NCBI GenBank assembly: GCA_010405405.1
Contig: MU004231.1
Coordinates: 2,347,249 to 2,411,248 of the forward strand
Direction of reading: 5' to 3'
From: Microthyrium microscopicum
Taxonomy: Eukaryota > Ascomycota > Dothideomycetes > Microthyriales > Microthyriaceae
DNA length: 64,000 bases
The notes beneath the pieces are model-generated. The model did no database searches. It was not told the DNA's origin and saw only the letters and a program-made list of their open reading frames with translations. Positions 1-10,960 of this stretch are shown here, piece by piece. The position numbers and the translations under genes are program-made. How positions within the stretch are numbered: position 1 is the stretch's first letter; every line of letters begins with the position of its first letter.

Positions 1-1261
1 TGGTGATGCGGAAAGCAGCTAGCCAAGACGGTGGGGAAGCGCTTGGAGACCAGTGAAGGAAGCAATGCCAGGCGGCGCGCAGAGACTGACCACAAGCAGT
101 GAATACGGATAGATTATGAAGAGCACGAGAAGAGTCGAAAATCAAGGTATAAGCGGGGTGAGTAGAGTAGTAGTTGAGTAACCAGGATGAAGGTGGTGGT
201 AGTAGTTTGTTGAGGTTGAAGAGTTGACGATGCGCTGGGAGTTCAGGCCCGTAGTTGAGCCAGACACTGCCCACTGCCCACTGGTGGACTGGTGTTTGAA
301 CCTTGCGCAGGTCTTGGGGCACGGCTTTTGGCGGGCTTTCCCTCTCCACTCTTCTCTAAACTGGATTGGCCAAGGCGGCGGAAGATGGAGGTGTGAGCAA
401 CAACGAGCGAATGCACGTGCAGGTTAATCTGACACTCTGATCTTTGTACTTGTACAATGGAGCAACAATGAAAAGATAAAAAAAAACAATTAATTGGTGC
501 AACTGATGATGTGGCTCTACATGGCTGCGGGTGGGCAGACTGGAGTGTGTCAACTCAGCATTGCCACTCATACGGAGTAGCAACCGCCAATTCAACTGCA
601 TCAGCATCAAATGTGGATAAGTTGTCTCCTGGAGATGGCAATAACAATAATGCCATTGATCGCTACTACCGGATAAATACCTAAGTAAGTTTCAAATGAC
701 ACGCAGCCGGGCAAATTATATTGAAACTGCTCCAGTCTTTGGGTTCAACTGAGCAAATGCCAAAGCGGTTGATGGGCTCTCCTGCCAAAGAAAAATTGCC
801 TTTCGAGTTACCAGTTCAAACATCAGGTAATCGGCGTCATAAACAACAAATAAACTACATCAACTCTTTAACCTTCCAAGGAACCAAAGGCATGTTATTG
901 AGTTTCCGCTGCTGTGATCATCTCCGTCTCGCTAAGTAAGTTGAGGGTGGAGTGGAGGTACTGTGCCAAGGCTGGGATACGGACGACCCCTGTCCTTTTG
1001 GTGCACCTTCTTCTTTTGGACCAAACTTCATTGTTCTATTGAAGACTCATGGTGACTCTGAAGTCAAAACTCAAATATGTCTAAAATAACGAACAATACA
1101 TCTGAGACTTCGCTGGCATGGTCGCCTGTCTGACTCCCATAATTTTACGATAAAACTGCCATTTCCACCACGCCTACAAGCCTGTGATTAGTTCTCTAAC
1201 TCTAATAACCACCCTCCACGCTTACCACTTCGCGTTTGTAACAGCAAGTTCAAAATTCAGA
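1..1261. other. intergenic, no supported gene
   Basis: No convincing coding region is seen. The short open frames here lack conserved motifs and good splice contexts. The left part (1-430) is purine-rich on the plus strand and could be the upstream region of a gene running left out of the window. The part from about 1,150 should contain the promoter and 5' leader of the TFIIIC gene that starts at 1,262. Confidence 0.5.
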
Positions 1262-3129
1262 ATGCAGAACTTCCAGCAGATGGAGCAACCGGCCTTTGAA
1301 GATTCACAGCTTGTTGATCTCGTTCCAGTAGGTGATGCCCAGATCATCTCTCTGGAGCATCCATGTCGTATTCATAATGTTGATCGGGGCGTCAAGTCTC
1401 TTGGTGGACATACCATACTCAACAAAGTTTGTTTCCGTTTCCCGGCTGAGATGTATTGCATCTAATCTCTTGTATAGTTTCTTGATTCTTCCAAGGACTG
1501 GAAAAGTAGGAAGCCTCATATCTCTCTCCGTCCTGAGGATGCTTTCGCAACCAAACTGCCATCATTTTACAACGTCACCAACAATGTTGTGCTTAAAATC
1601 ACTGTGCCAAAGCGCACTGGTCGTAAGAGAAAGCGAGGCTCAGACCATCCTTTTGAAATGGACGCGGATTGGCCTCCACCGAAATCTGGACTGGCAGACG
1701 CTGCAGCAGTTCATCGCTCAATTCGCGACAATGAGAAGAAGTACTCATACTCCCCTGTGGGAGAAATTAGACATACCTACAGGTTCCGCAGTAAGCTCAA
1801 TTCAAGTTTGACAGCAATATTACCGTTGACCAATTTTGCAGCCATCACATCTTTCCAGCATGCCACAGTTGGAAACCCTGTTGTAAAGAGAATGAAGAAG
1901 ACGCTGCTCTCGTCTGATTGTAAGCTACGGTTTAACGTGACCCCTTTTACATACTAAGAAGCCTCAGACGAAACCGTGAAGCAGTTTGGGGTTGACCCTT
2001 CGCCCGACCTTGCTCCCACTGCAGAACTTCATCCTCCCCCAGGTATCGCACTGACTGAGCTGCCATTCCCCTTCTAGTGAGTCGATCGTATCCATCCATG
2101 GACACTTTACTAATTTCGAGCAGCTATCGCCAAAACGAAAACATTTTCGTCCAGACTGATCCCACCGGCGCAATCCAATCTGTCAACCTAGACCACCAAA
2201 TGAAATCTTCCATCACCAAAATCGGCCACGACGCACCCACAGTTCCTACCACACCACCACCAAATCTCCCCAAAGAATACACTCTCGATCCCTACATCCG
2301 CCAAGTAGTCAAGGCCCTCCGGAACGCACTCAAAGACCGCCCGATCCTATCAACACGAGTCCAGTCCGCAGCATCCAACAACGCCCCTTTCGGCAACATC
2401 CGCCGCGCAATCCCCTATTGCGGCTACATGTTCCGCGAAGGACCGTTCAAAAACGCCCTCATACGCTATGGAGTTGATCCACGCAGTGATACAAAATACC
2501 GCGACTATCAACTCGTCCACGTGCACGTCCAACCGCCGGACAAAAGCAAGGTGTGGTACTCGAAAGATTTGAACAAAGACATCACATCCAGCAATAAGCA
2601 AGACGCGTATAAATTCGATGGTACAACTGTTAGCATGGACCATAAAGTCTGGCAAGCCTGCGATGTCTCTGACCCGCTACTGCGCAGCATTCTCGACAAC
2701 TCCAACCTTTGCGACACATTTGAAACTACCACGCGCGGGTGGTATAAAAGCGGTGTGTGGAGCATCTTCCGCGTGCTGCTCAAGGACAAAATCGATCGTA
2801 TTGTGCATGGTACGAGCAGAGATGATGCGTTCTACAAGATGGTATTGGAGGACTGGCCGGAGAATCTGGAAGACTATTCAATCGATCCGAGTAAGCGTTT
2901 GTCGCAGGATCCTGATATTGCGAGTCTGAGAGCACGCGCGAGGACACTGGGACGGCAAGCGGAGTTGACAGGGGCCACGCGCAAAAGAATGCGGAAAGAC
3001 TTTCTGGAAGGTGGGGATGATTATGATGAGGATTTGGGGTCTGGGCAGGAGAGTGCGGTTGATGATAGTGATCTTGATGAGGTCGATGAAGTGTCGGACC
3101 AGGATGATGATGAGTTTGGCGCGGCGTAG
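1262..3129 (+). CDS. TFC1: TFIIIC subunit, Tfc1/Sfc1/GTF3C5 type
   Basis: Subunit of the RNA polymerase III general factor TFIIIC, which binds the A box of tRNA promoters in the nucleus. Proposed exons are 1262-1426, 1478-1790, 1842-1919, 1962 or 1968-2042, and 2078-3129, giving about 560 residues in frame. The first exon carries the family's N-terminal signature (SLEHPCRIHNVDRGVKSLGG). The second has the basic block VPKRTGRKRKRG, and later comes a YRFR-FQ motif. The big last exon has the DNA-binding half, including RPILSTR, IPYCGYMF and FREGPF. The C-terminus is a strongly acidic tail rich in Asp and Glu, typical of this subunit. Introns are 51, 51, about 42-48 and only 35 nt. The choice between acceptors 1961 and 1967 is open, since both keep frame. 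It converges with the exonuclease-like gene downstream. Confidence 0.88.
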
Positions 3130-3432
3130 GCTATGATAGTCCTGGGCACAAGCTGCTTAGGTGCTTCTTGGTTCTTGAGGTCTGCGTCTAGGGAAAGACT
3201 GAAGGTCTGCGAGGCGTAGAGGAAGAAAAGGCTGTTAGTCTCAGACTTGCAGCCAATATTCGGCCATATGTATGCCAGAATGAACATGATCACCATGATG
3301 TAATCTCCATTTCGCTGCCTGATGGACGAACAATAATTCATCGACATACTACGCCTTCCTCCTACATATTCCCACTAACATCCATACAGCCAACAGACAG
3401 CTCCCTTCATCCCAGCTAAGCGATATCAGACC
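3130..3432. other. convergent 3' intergenic region
   Basis: About 300 bp between the convergent 3' ends of the TFIIIC gene and the exonuclease-like gene. It must hold both 3' UTRs. No further gene or repeat is seen. Confidence 0.5.
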
Positions 3433-4218
3433 TCATCGCACGTACCCAAACGGACTCTGAGAATCCGGCACCGCATCAGGATCATACTCCTCCCCCGTTG
3501 CACGATCCACCCTCTTCCCACTCTCCTCCTCAACCCGTCTCCTTCCCCTCGCATTAACCTCTAACGCCTTCACCAATCTCGGCAGATAAACCACCTGGCC
3601 CACACAATACTTCAGCACTTCCTTCCCCAGTGGTCTTTTCTCCCAAATCTTCGGATCCGCCCAATATTCCACTACATCCCTTGTCTCAATCCACTCATCC
3701 TGTTCCGCTTCCGTCATCCAAGAAACATTATGCACTTGCTGGTAGAACCGAGATGCCATCGTTCGCACCGGCTTCTCAGGAGATTCGCGGGTGAAGCTGT
3801 CCAGTAATTGGATATCGATGACACCAGCGAGGCGGATGTTATAGAGATACCAGAGGGCGTTGGCGGGGCGGCGTACATCCCAGATGTATTTGGTGATATT
3901 AGGGGATTCGAGGATGTCTTTGAGTGTGGAGTTGGCGTTTGAAGAGGTGGAGAATGCGCGTTGTTGCAGGGCGGTGATGTCGATTATGCCGGTTCTATCT
4001 CGTAGTTCCGCCAAAGCAGTCTCAGCGTTCGAGGAATCGAGGGAGGTATCTAGGGTGAGTCCGTCGATGATGTGGATGGTAAGGAGGGAGATTGTCCCGT
4101 TGCGGCCGAGTTTGAAGCCTTCGAAGTCTATGTAGATGGTTTTACCAGGAGTGATTGAGGCTAGAAAGTACTGTAGTCTTGAAGTTGTGGCGATCAACTT
4201 TTCGGGCTGAGCTTCCAT
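3433..4218 (-). CDS. DEDD-type 3'-5' exonuclease-like protein, probably catalytically altered
   Basis: A 261-residue intronless protein resembling fungal proteins with a 3'-5' exonuclease (RNase D/EXD-like) fold. The ExoI motif is visible as D-x-E (Asp31, Glu33 in YIDFEGFKLG). An ExoII-like Asp lies in YIWDVRRPANAL (Asp114), followed by IDIQLLD. The ExoIII position, normally Y-x3-D, reads YCVGQ (Tyr204, Gln208), so the expected metal-binding Asp is Gln. The protein may therefore bind nucleic acid without cleaving it, or use another residue. The C-terminal tail (residues about 220-261) is charged and probably disordered. The substrate cannot be told from sequence. Confidence 0.75.
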   Translation of the reverse strand: MEAQPEKLIATTSRLQYFLASITPGKTIYIDFEGFKLGRNGTISLLTIHIIDGLTLDTSLDSSNAETALAELRDRTGIIDITALQQRAFSTSSNANSTLKDILESPNITKYIWDVRRPANALWYLYNIRLAGVIDIQLLDSFTRESPEKPVRTMASRFYQQVHNVSWMTEAEQDEWIETRDVVEYWADPKIWEKRPLGKEVLKYCVGQVVYLPRLVKALEVNARGRRRVEEESGKRVDRATGEEYDPDAVPDSQSPFGYVR

Positions 4219-4789
4219 GATGAGTACAGTGTAGTTTTAGGTAATACGTACTTGATCGTGAGAACAACGGGAATGCTTGGTTGAGGAGTAAGCTGATACA
4301 GCATATTGAATGGGAATCAACGATGTTTTTATATTCCATTCTTTACAGCTGTTTATTTGCTTTGCACCTCATAATCAGGCTTTATCTAACAGACTGACAC
4401 ATGAAGATGACACTCGGACTAATTACGAAAGCTGTCAGGCGTTTATTCATGACAGTTTATGTTTACATAGCGACTACCATCTTGAGATTTATTTCATCTC
4501 GACCTCATCATAATACTTCCTCACGCCAGCCAAGCCGCCATGCCAGTCATCTCGCCGAGATATCGCATGTTTCGCATTGCACGAGTATTGTCACAAATTT
4601 TCACGAGCACAAGTAGACGTACCTGATGATTGAAGCTGTAAATTGTGCCATGGCGGCGTAGCTCAGGTGACAATGCTCACGATAGCAAGCTAGCCAAAAG
4701 CCAGACTCACAATGCTGATGCTCCTGCTCAAACCAGCCGACCAAACAAAGCCACAGTGTACGAGAGCTTCTCGCAGGCTTAAAGACTTG
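4219..4789. other. intergenic between two minus-strand genes
   Basis: About 570 bp that should include the promoter of the exonuclease-like gene and the 3' UTR of the F-box-like gene. Short frames here show no family motif. No RNA gene or repeat is seen. Confidence 0.45.
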
Positions 4790-6531
4790 TCAGCGCCGAC
4801 GACGACGCGAGGTTGCCGGACGCGTTGCAGCAGTAGTTGTAGGCTTATCATGTCCGCGATACACACCCACCGGCCAATCCACAAAGCGATACTCAGGCTC
4901 CCAACTCCGCGCGACCAATAGATCCTTGTTCATAGGGAAGTTTGGTTCTCCTGGCTGGTAGCCATACAGCATGACAGAGTAGAAAGCCTTGTTCAACCAA
5001 ATTCGACGGCGCATACACTCCATCAGAATGAGTTGTTCAATGCGTAAAGCGCGGGTACGGCCGGCGCCCCATGCCTCACGAATGCCACGTCCAAAGTGCT
5101 GTACCTGAACGCCAGCGACGTTCCAAGTCTGTGATTGGAATTGGCGTGGCCGATTGGAGCCGAAACGAAGCTTCATTCGGATGATATCCAGTGACGTATA
5201 GCAGCCCTTGAGCAATTCTCCGAGCGAGGCGAGTGACTTGTGGGAGAGAAACATTTTGCGCATCTGCATATGGGCTGGAGCGTGAGCTGGGCTGTTAAGA
5301 TGCATGTCGAGTTTCATGATGAAAAACCAGGCGAAGAAGAGTTGCCATTCGCGCCAGTACTTTTGGTTATGGATTAGACCAATGCGGTTACCATTGCTGG
5401 AGATACCGTTGGTGAACCACATTTGCTGAACGATATTACACATTGTGGCTGGCATGGGATGACCTGCAAGATGGAGTTTGTAAAGGATTTCGTCAGTGAT
5501 CTTTTGTCGTTGGGTGATCATCTTAAGCCATCTGAAGCCGGCGACGAAGCGGACTTCGGTCAAGTTGTGCACTATGGTGTTTTGGATGGGATCTCGTACG
5601 CAAAGATCTCTGAAGAAATGCCATGGGAATAGTTTGTCGCCGTGGGGAGCCCAAATTTGCATGCTGGCTTTGATAAAGGATTGGTATCGGCAGTTGACGG
5701 CGTGGTGGAAGTCCTTGGAGATGGCGTAAAGATTGCACATGGTGTCCGGATCGAGGTATTTAGCCATTACAAATGTGACATCGTGATTCTTGAACAAGCT
5801 GTCCAGGAGCTGGAAAGGGTTTTTCTTGACGGTGAATAACTGCGTTGCAGGGACAGCTGCTGCTGGCACTTCATCCTGAGAAAGTTTCATCGAATGCATT
5901 TTGACAGCGAGCGCCATAATCTCCTCGGGAGAAAGACCGGGTGGCTTATCAGTACCTGGCCCATCATGACTTTCTTCTTGGGATTGGATCAGGAAGTTGA
6001 GGCCGTCTGAAGATGCGGTCTCCGTAGGCGTCAATATAGGCTGTGGGCGTGCGATCCTTGAGACTCCTCTCTTTGGGTTGGACATCAGCCCATGTTGTGG
6101 ATTTGGTGGACCTGTCAGAGGAGGTGTTGCCAGTTGGGTGGATGTTATGTCGTGTACTATATTGACGGCCAGGCCATGACGACGTTTCTTCTTCGGAGGT
6201 GCCTGATCATGTTCGACAGGCTGAGATGAGATTGATTTGTCTGTAGACTGGTCTGTTCCTATATGGGGTGAAGCCGCAGCAATATCTGCCAGTGCACGTA
6301 GTCCACGGTTTGCTGGATTATTGTAGTCGTCTGAAGGGTCAAAATCAGTCACGCCGGAAAGGAAAGAAAGAGTTGTCATAAGGCTGTACCTTCTTTGTCA
6401 ATGTCCATTACATCGGGATCCATGGAAAGTCCAGGGGCCAGTTTTTGTTTATTGTCGTCCAGGTCCATCATCTCCCCGATGTTTGGATCCAGTTCACCAG
6501 GATGGCGAAGGGCAGTTTGTTCAGGCCTCAT
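4790..6531 (-). CDS. F-box-like protein with nuclear-type basic motif
   Basis: Predicted 560-residue protein from exons 6390-6531 and 4790-6330, with a 59-nt intron (6331-6389). The upstream ATG at 6531 is preferred over the ATG inside the intron. The exon join ...DKE/DDYNN keeps frame, and the intron has a GTACAG donor and a CTGAT branch-like site. The N-terminal 220 residues are low-complexity with a basic cluster (PPKKKRRHG, about 92-100). A leucine-rich F-box-like segment follows at about 221-266. The remainder is a long helical, aromatic-rich region seen in fungal F-box-like proteins of unknown target. If it is a true F-box protein it would link a substrate to an SCF ubiquitin ligase through Skp1; this is inference. 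The 3' end runs into an arginine-rich tail, and a further 3' intron cannot be excluded. Confidence 0.72.
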
Positions 6532-6562
6532 ATTTTCTGAACGAGAAAAGGCCGATGGTGCT

Positions 6563-6614
6563 CTTAAATACGGTTAGCAATCGGGCTCTGTAGATCGAGT
6601 GAGGTGATACTTAC
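6563..6614 (-). other. probable 5' UTR intron of the F-box-like gene
   Basis: On the minus strand a GTAAGT donor at 6614 and a CTAAC branch-like motif followed by AAG at 6563 outline a 52-nt intron about 30 nt upstream of the proposed start codon. No ATG-initiated frame reaches it, so it is read as a leader intron. Confidence 0.45.
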
Positions 6615-7816
6615 GAGATGCAACGTGCAACACAAGTTGAAAGAACTGACTACTCCAGAGCGGAGCGAAGCGAATGAACTCTCTCCAGCGTTTGCCCTAG
6701 CGAGAAATACGAGTAAGAGGCTCCTCATCTAAGCAGACTGAATAGGTTTTAGGGACAGGATTTCGATGTGGGCTAGTTGGCGAACGCAAAATGAAGCAAA
6801 CCTGTAGAGGAAATGGAGAGCTCCGGAAATCAAATCTGGATGTAGAAGTGAGAGGATGAACCATGGCTGTCAATGTGACTTTTCTAAGCCAAGTAGCTGG
6901 TGGTTATTGAAACTTGCTTATTGACGATGTTGAGGCCTATTGAGTACCGTAGCTTCAATTGTTATTGTTGCCTGCAGCCTGGCTCAATAGAAATCCAGCT
7001 GCTATTGTTCTCTGAGCTGTCAATACCTCATGACCTAAAAACACAGCAAGTGCGCCTAGTAAGCATGCGGTTGCTAAAACAGGCAGGAGCGGATCAGCTC
7101 TTGAGGAAGGCGCGACCGACATCTGCAGTGTTAAGGAAGGAGCGGCTCTCATCCGCTACATTACGAGTACAGCGGATTTCAATCCACTCCACCATGCAAG
7201 CCTCGGCACTTTTTCTCGTCGTTTGCTTGCGATATGTCTTATATGTCTTCCATTGCGCTTTCTAAGAGTAGGCAGGAATATAATCCATGTGGCAGTGGCA
7301 TTGGACCTTCTGATTGGTTGTCTACTTTTGAAGTCATCAGTCATTGGCTGTTGAGAGCCTTGGCCAAGAGTAGTTCAGCCTTGCGTGCAGCCTGATCAAC
7401 GCGTGCACTTGATAGTTTCAAAGCACACCAGAGATTTTCGTACTTAATCTGCCATACATACTCAAAAGCCGACACAACAGACCAAAACTACAGTCACGTG
7501 CTCATAAGTTATCTTCCTCTGCTCTTGTGAAACACATCGCCCTTAGCCCTGAGCTCAAAAGCATATTTTTAAATTAAAGAGAAAACAATGGAATATTTTG
7601 CAGTCTACGGTTCTCCCCTGACACGGACGTGACATGGATCGTAAAGGCTACCGCGCAATATAACAAACGATCATAGTCAAAGAATAAAGGTCAGGGACTC
7701 AAGAGGTTATCAAAAAGTCTCATTCGCTTGTTCTCACAAAACCTAACAAATATTCCTCATACCATTAGGCAATATTCCGATTCTCGGCAAAAGACTCTTA
7801 TTCCAGCCAACACGAC
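6615..7816. promoter_or_regulatory. divergent intergenic region
   Basis: About 1.2 kb separating the F-box-like gene (-) from the small gene at 7,817 (+), so it should hold both promoters. A 121-codon open frame at 6,900-7,265 and an overlapping frame on the other strand have no recognisable motif and look accidental. Confidence 0.4.
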
Positions 7817-8467
7817 ATGCACAAGCAAGACTTGAGCCAGAATGCCAGCGACGATGAGCAAAGCGAAAGGAAACCTCACTTTCCAAATCCGCCCGGCTAC
7901 CCTGAAGACCCACCGCAAATTGCCCTTGGTCTCTCTTTCCTAAATGGAACCTGTCCCCACGATAAGATTCCGCAACTCCGACTCAGTTTATCAAACCGAA
8001 CAGATTATCCCATCACATTCTACAAGAACTGGGGCCTGTTTGTGTTTAGCCATGGCTATACACGATCAAGTTGCTTGTTTGAAATTCGGGATCTCACCAC
8101 CGAAAAGATCATGGAGCCTCCAGACAATTTTTACTGCACCTTTCACACACCATATCAGACTCAAGATTACGCGCAAGAATTCTTTACCATTCGACCAAGG
8201 AAAACATATGTGCTAGACGGGTCGTTTCCGCTACACGAAAAGAAAGCTGGTCACAGCTACTCAATACGCATTATAGAGCCGACAATATGCTGGTGGGCAT
8301 ATGGAACTAAAAAGCAACTGCTTTGCACATCCAACAGAATGAAGCTTCTTCTGCTTTATATCTTGAGGAAAAATCCTTTGGAAAGGTACGATTTGACCTT
8401 GCAAGGTGATATTCCTCCTCTCACTGTTACGGACTTGGGCGAACCGGCCGTGGTCCATATCGTTTAG
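7817..8467 (+). CDS. hypothetical protein, 216 residues
   Basis: A complete intronless frame from ATG to TAG with amino-acid composition typical of a real protein (Pro-, Tyr- and aromatic-rich, few low-complexity runs). It has no signal peptide and no clear membrane segment. Patterns such as LRLSLSNRTDYPITF and the alternating hydrophobic residues suggest a beta-sandwich, but I do not recognise the family and assign no function. It converges with the GTP cyclohydrolase gene. Confidence 0.6.
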   Translation: MHKQDLSQNASDDEQSERKPHFPNPPGYPEDPPQIALGLSFLNGTCPHDKIPQLRLSLSNRTDYPITFYKNWGLFVFSHGYTRSSCLFEIRDLTTEKIMEPPDNFYCTFHTPYQTQDYAQEFFTIRPRKTYVLDGSFPLHEKKAGHSYSIRIIEPTICWWAYGTKKQLLCTSNRMKLLLLYILRKNPLERYDLTLQGDIPPLTVTDLGEPAVVHIV

Positions 8468-8784
8468 CACTCCTTTGATATGGCGTGCGGTGTTGGTGTA
8501 GCGCAGCGTCCAAGTGGAAGATAGTTAGCACAAAGAGAAAACAGCATGTAGATGCAGATGCAAGTTTATGAACTACAGACATTGCGAAAGTGAAAATGAT
8601 ATATTGATCAAATTGCCGCCTGTTGAGAGGGCCCAGACCAATGATGCCACAACGGATCTACAAACGCTGATCTGATCGCAGAGATATGCCGTATAGATGG
8701 ATGAGCATCTGCATAACCCAAGGTATAATTCTAAGTAACCAAAACGCCAGAACAATGCGACGCAATGAACTCCAAAGCTTACGA
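8468..8784. other. convergent 3' intergenic region
   Basis: About 315 bp between the 3' ends of the hypothetical gene (+) and GTP cyclohydrolase I (-). Presumed 3' UTRs; nothing else is seen. Confidence 0.45.
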
Positions 8785-9839
8785 CTAGCCGCGGACAAGC
8801 TTGAGGAACTCTTCGCGAGTCTTTGCATTCGGTGATCTCATGCAGCCACGCATACAACTTGTGACTGTCATCGAGCTTGTCTTCTGAACTCCTCGCATGA
8901 CCATGCATAGATGGCTTGATTCTACTACAACGGCAACACCTCGCGGTTCCAAGACTTGTTCAAGGGCGAGAGCTACTTGCTTCGTGAGCCTTTCTTGCAC
9001 TTGCAGACGTCTAGCGAACATGTCTGCTATGCGTGCGAGTTTTGATAGCCCTATTACACGGCGCGAAGGGATGTAGCCGATGTGCATCTACAAGTGAATC
9101 AGAAGGTGTGAGGCTTGAGCTTTCCACGACGCGTTTACGAAGCTTGGAGAAGGGGAAACGGGTCGGTTGTCAAATCATGTGGTAGATCGCGAGGTAGAGA
9201 ATCTGCAAGCATAAAGCAGCGCAAAACAAAACACTGTATCGACCTACCTTGCCAGTGAAGGGAACAAGATGATGTTCACAGAGTGAGAAAATCTCAATGT
9301 CCTTGACAATGACCAGTTCATCGTGATCCTCGTGGAATATAGCTCCATTTACAATGTCCCGAAGGTTCTCTTCATAGCCTTTGGTGAAGAACATCATTGC
9401 TTTGGCATATCGCTCGGGGGTATCAAGAAGACCTTCTCGTGATGGGTCTTCGCCTACGCATTCTAGGATTGTTTGTACGGCATCAGCGATCTTCTTAACT
9501 CGCGCGGCGGATTCTTCAGGGGTGTCGTCAAGTCTAGCACGAGTGCCTGTGCCTGTTTCCGCCTTATTAGCAAGCGATAGTCAAAGAACACAGATGCTAC
9601 GCACTGGGCCAACTTAGGCCGTCAAAGTCAACCGCGGGAAGTTGTTGTTGCGGGGCAGTTGATGTGTTTCGCGATGTGGATGGTGTGACAGCTTCATCGC
9701 GAGGGTCTCTTGCGGATCTCTCGTCTGCTGGATGTAGGCTCTTTCGTCTCTGCTTGCTCAGATGAACATTGCCCACTCCATTGGTGATAGGATCCACCTT
9801 TCCAGTGTTATTAACGTCGTCGTCGGTGGTGGGAGTCAT
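8785..9839 (-). CDS. FOL2: GTP cyclohydrolase I
   Basis: Converts GTP to 7,8-dihydroneopterin triphosphate, the first step to folate and tetrahydrobiopterin. Exons are 9605-9839, 9248-9552 and 8785-9087, with introns of 52 and 160 nt, giving 280 residues. The zinc ligands are visible: Cys170 and His173 in [10 protein letters not shown] and Cys241 in [10 protein letters not shown]. The Cys-to-Cys spacing of 71 matches Cys110/Cys181 of the E. coli enzyme. Other signatures are [14 protein letters not shown] and [19 protein letters not shown]. The first about 85 residues are a variable, Ser/Thr/Pro-rich extension usual in fungal forms. The splice after FTGK joins directly to MHIGYIP, as in homologues. 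Confidence 0.96.
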
Positions 9840-10330
9840 CTTGGCATTGGGCGTGGGCCGGACACAGATCTGTGCGTATGAAGATGCCCTGGGGGTTTTA
9901 TGACAGAGAGGTAGTGGACGCTAATCTGACAATCAAGCGTAAATTGTAATCTCGGAGTATGTTTGACAGCGTAGGATTTCAAATATTGAAGATTGCGCAA
10001 ACGTCGAACAAAAATCGAATGAATGTCGCGGAGCTAACCGGACATACTTACCCCAGAAGTGGCTAGTCTGAGCTAGGTCTAGCTTCAGATGCTGCCAAGA
10101 CCCTCGGACTCCATCATCTGGACTCAACTTCATTCCACCCTTAGCAAACCATGTCACGTCTTCCCAAATCATCTCCAACCTGGAACTCCGATGCGTAGTC
10201 ACCCTAATACTCGACGATTACATTATAATTTCAATCTCTTTTGTCTGAGATGCGTACTTCGCGATCAAGCGGGCAGTTAACCATGCCTGCTCACCCCTTG
10301 AATGGATTTGCCTCGGCAGCATTCGGAACC
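9840..10330. promoter_or_regulatory. upstream region and leader of GTP cyclohydrolase
   Basis: Contains the 5' flank of FOL2. On the minus strand a GTAAGT donor near 10,050 follows a short open frame starting at 10,202. I could not splice it in frame to the FOL2 start, so it is more likely an upstream ORF or leader exon than coding sequence. No other gene is supported. Confidence 0.4.
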
Positions 10331-10358
10331 TGCGATAGTTTTCGACCCAACACTTGCT

Positions 10359-10960
10359 ATGAATACACTTGAGGATCGGAAACGCGACTTAATGGGTTGG
10401 AAGTTGTTTGGCTCTATGCCGTGGGCTCGTCGACCTCATGGCTGGCAAGCGTACTGAGCGATACGCATCTGGTACAGTATAGAACTGATTCTAGCACTAC
10501 ATCTACTACACCTGCGTTTTGTTCTCGGCCTTTCCGTCGCCGCTCTGATGATCTCTTCACATATTCTGGGCTGTGGATCACTTGATAGCGACCAAAGAAG
10601 GCTCTCACGAATATACGCAGCCGGCAGCCGGTCCTCGCTGTTGCTCCCGATCGATATGCACAGCACCCTTTCAACCATGGGAAGGTTGACTCTCCCCGTT
10701 CATGGCCGACAATTGAGGAATACGGTGGTCCTACATACGGCTCAACTACTTCAGTGACTACTCTCCATGGTCCTCTAAAATTGCGAGGCGCAAGGATCAA
10801 CTTCAACACAAGGCATGTCATTTCACCATGAAGCATTCAATGCTTGCCCAATTGACAGGCTTGATTCACAAGCAGAGTACGACCGCCTCAGAACTACATC
10901 TAATGCCAAAGCTCTGCCAGCCAAAGCCTATGTTGCAACTGCTACAGTTTGACAGTTTGG
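10359..10960 (+). pseudogene. broken coding-like segment, family unknown
   Basis: Three successive plus-strand stretches have protein-like composition but lie in different frames or are split by stops. They are a 32-codon frame from ATG 10,359; frame from about 10,397 that meets TGA TAG near 10,586 and reopens to about 10,830; and a frame from ATG 10,815 to a stop near 10,950. No single set of good donors and acceptors links them. This could be a decayed gene, or a real multi-intron gene I failed to model. No family is recognised. Confidence 0.25.

Noticed and set aside
6900-7265. 121-codon plus-strand ORF in the divergent intergenic region
   Set aside because: No motif, atypical composition and a competing open frame on the other strand; probably chance.
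9933-10202. N-terminal extension of GTP cyclohydrolase starting at 10,202
   Set aside because: The GTAAGT donor near 10,050 cannot be joined in frame to the FOL2 start with any good acceptor. The ATG at 9,839 is adequate.
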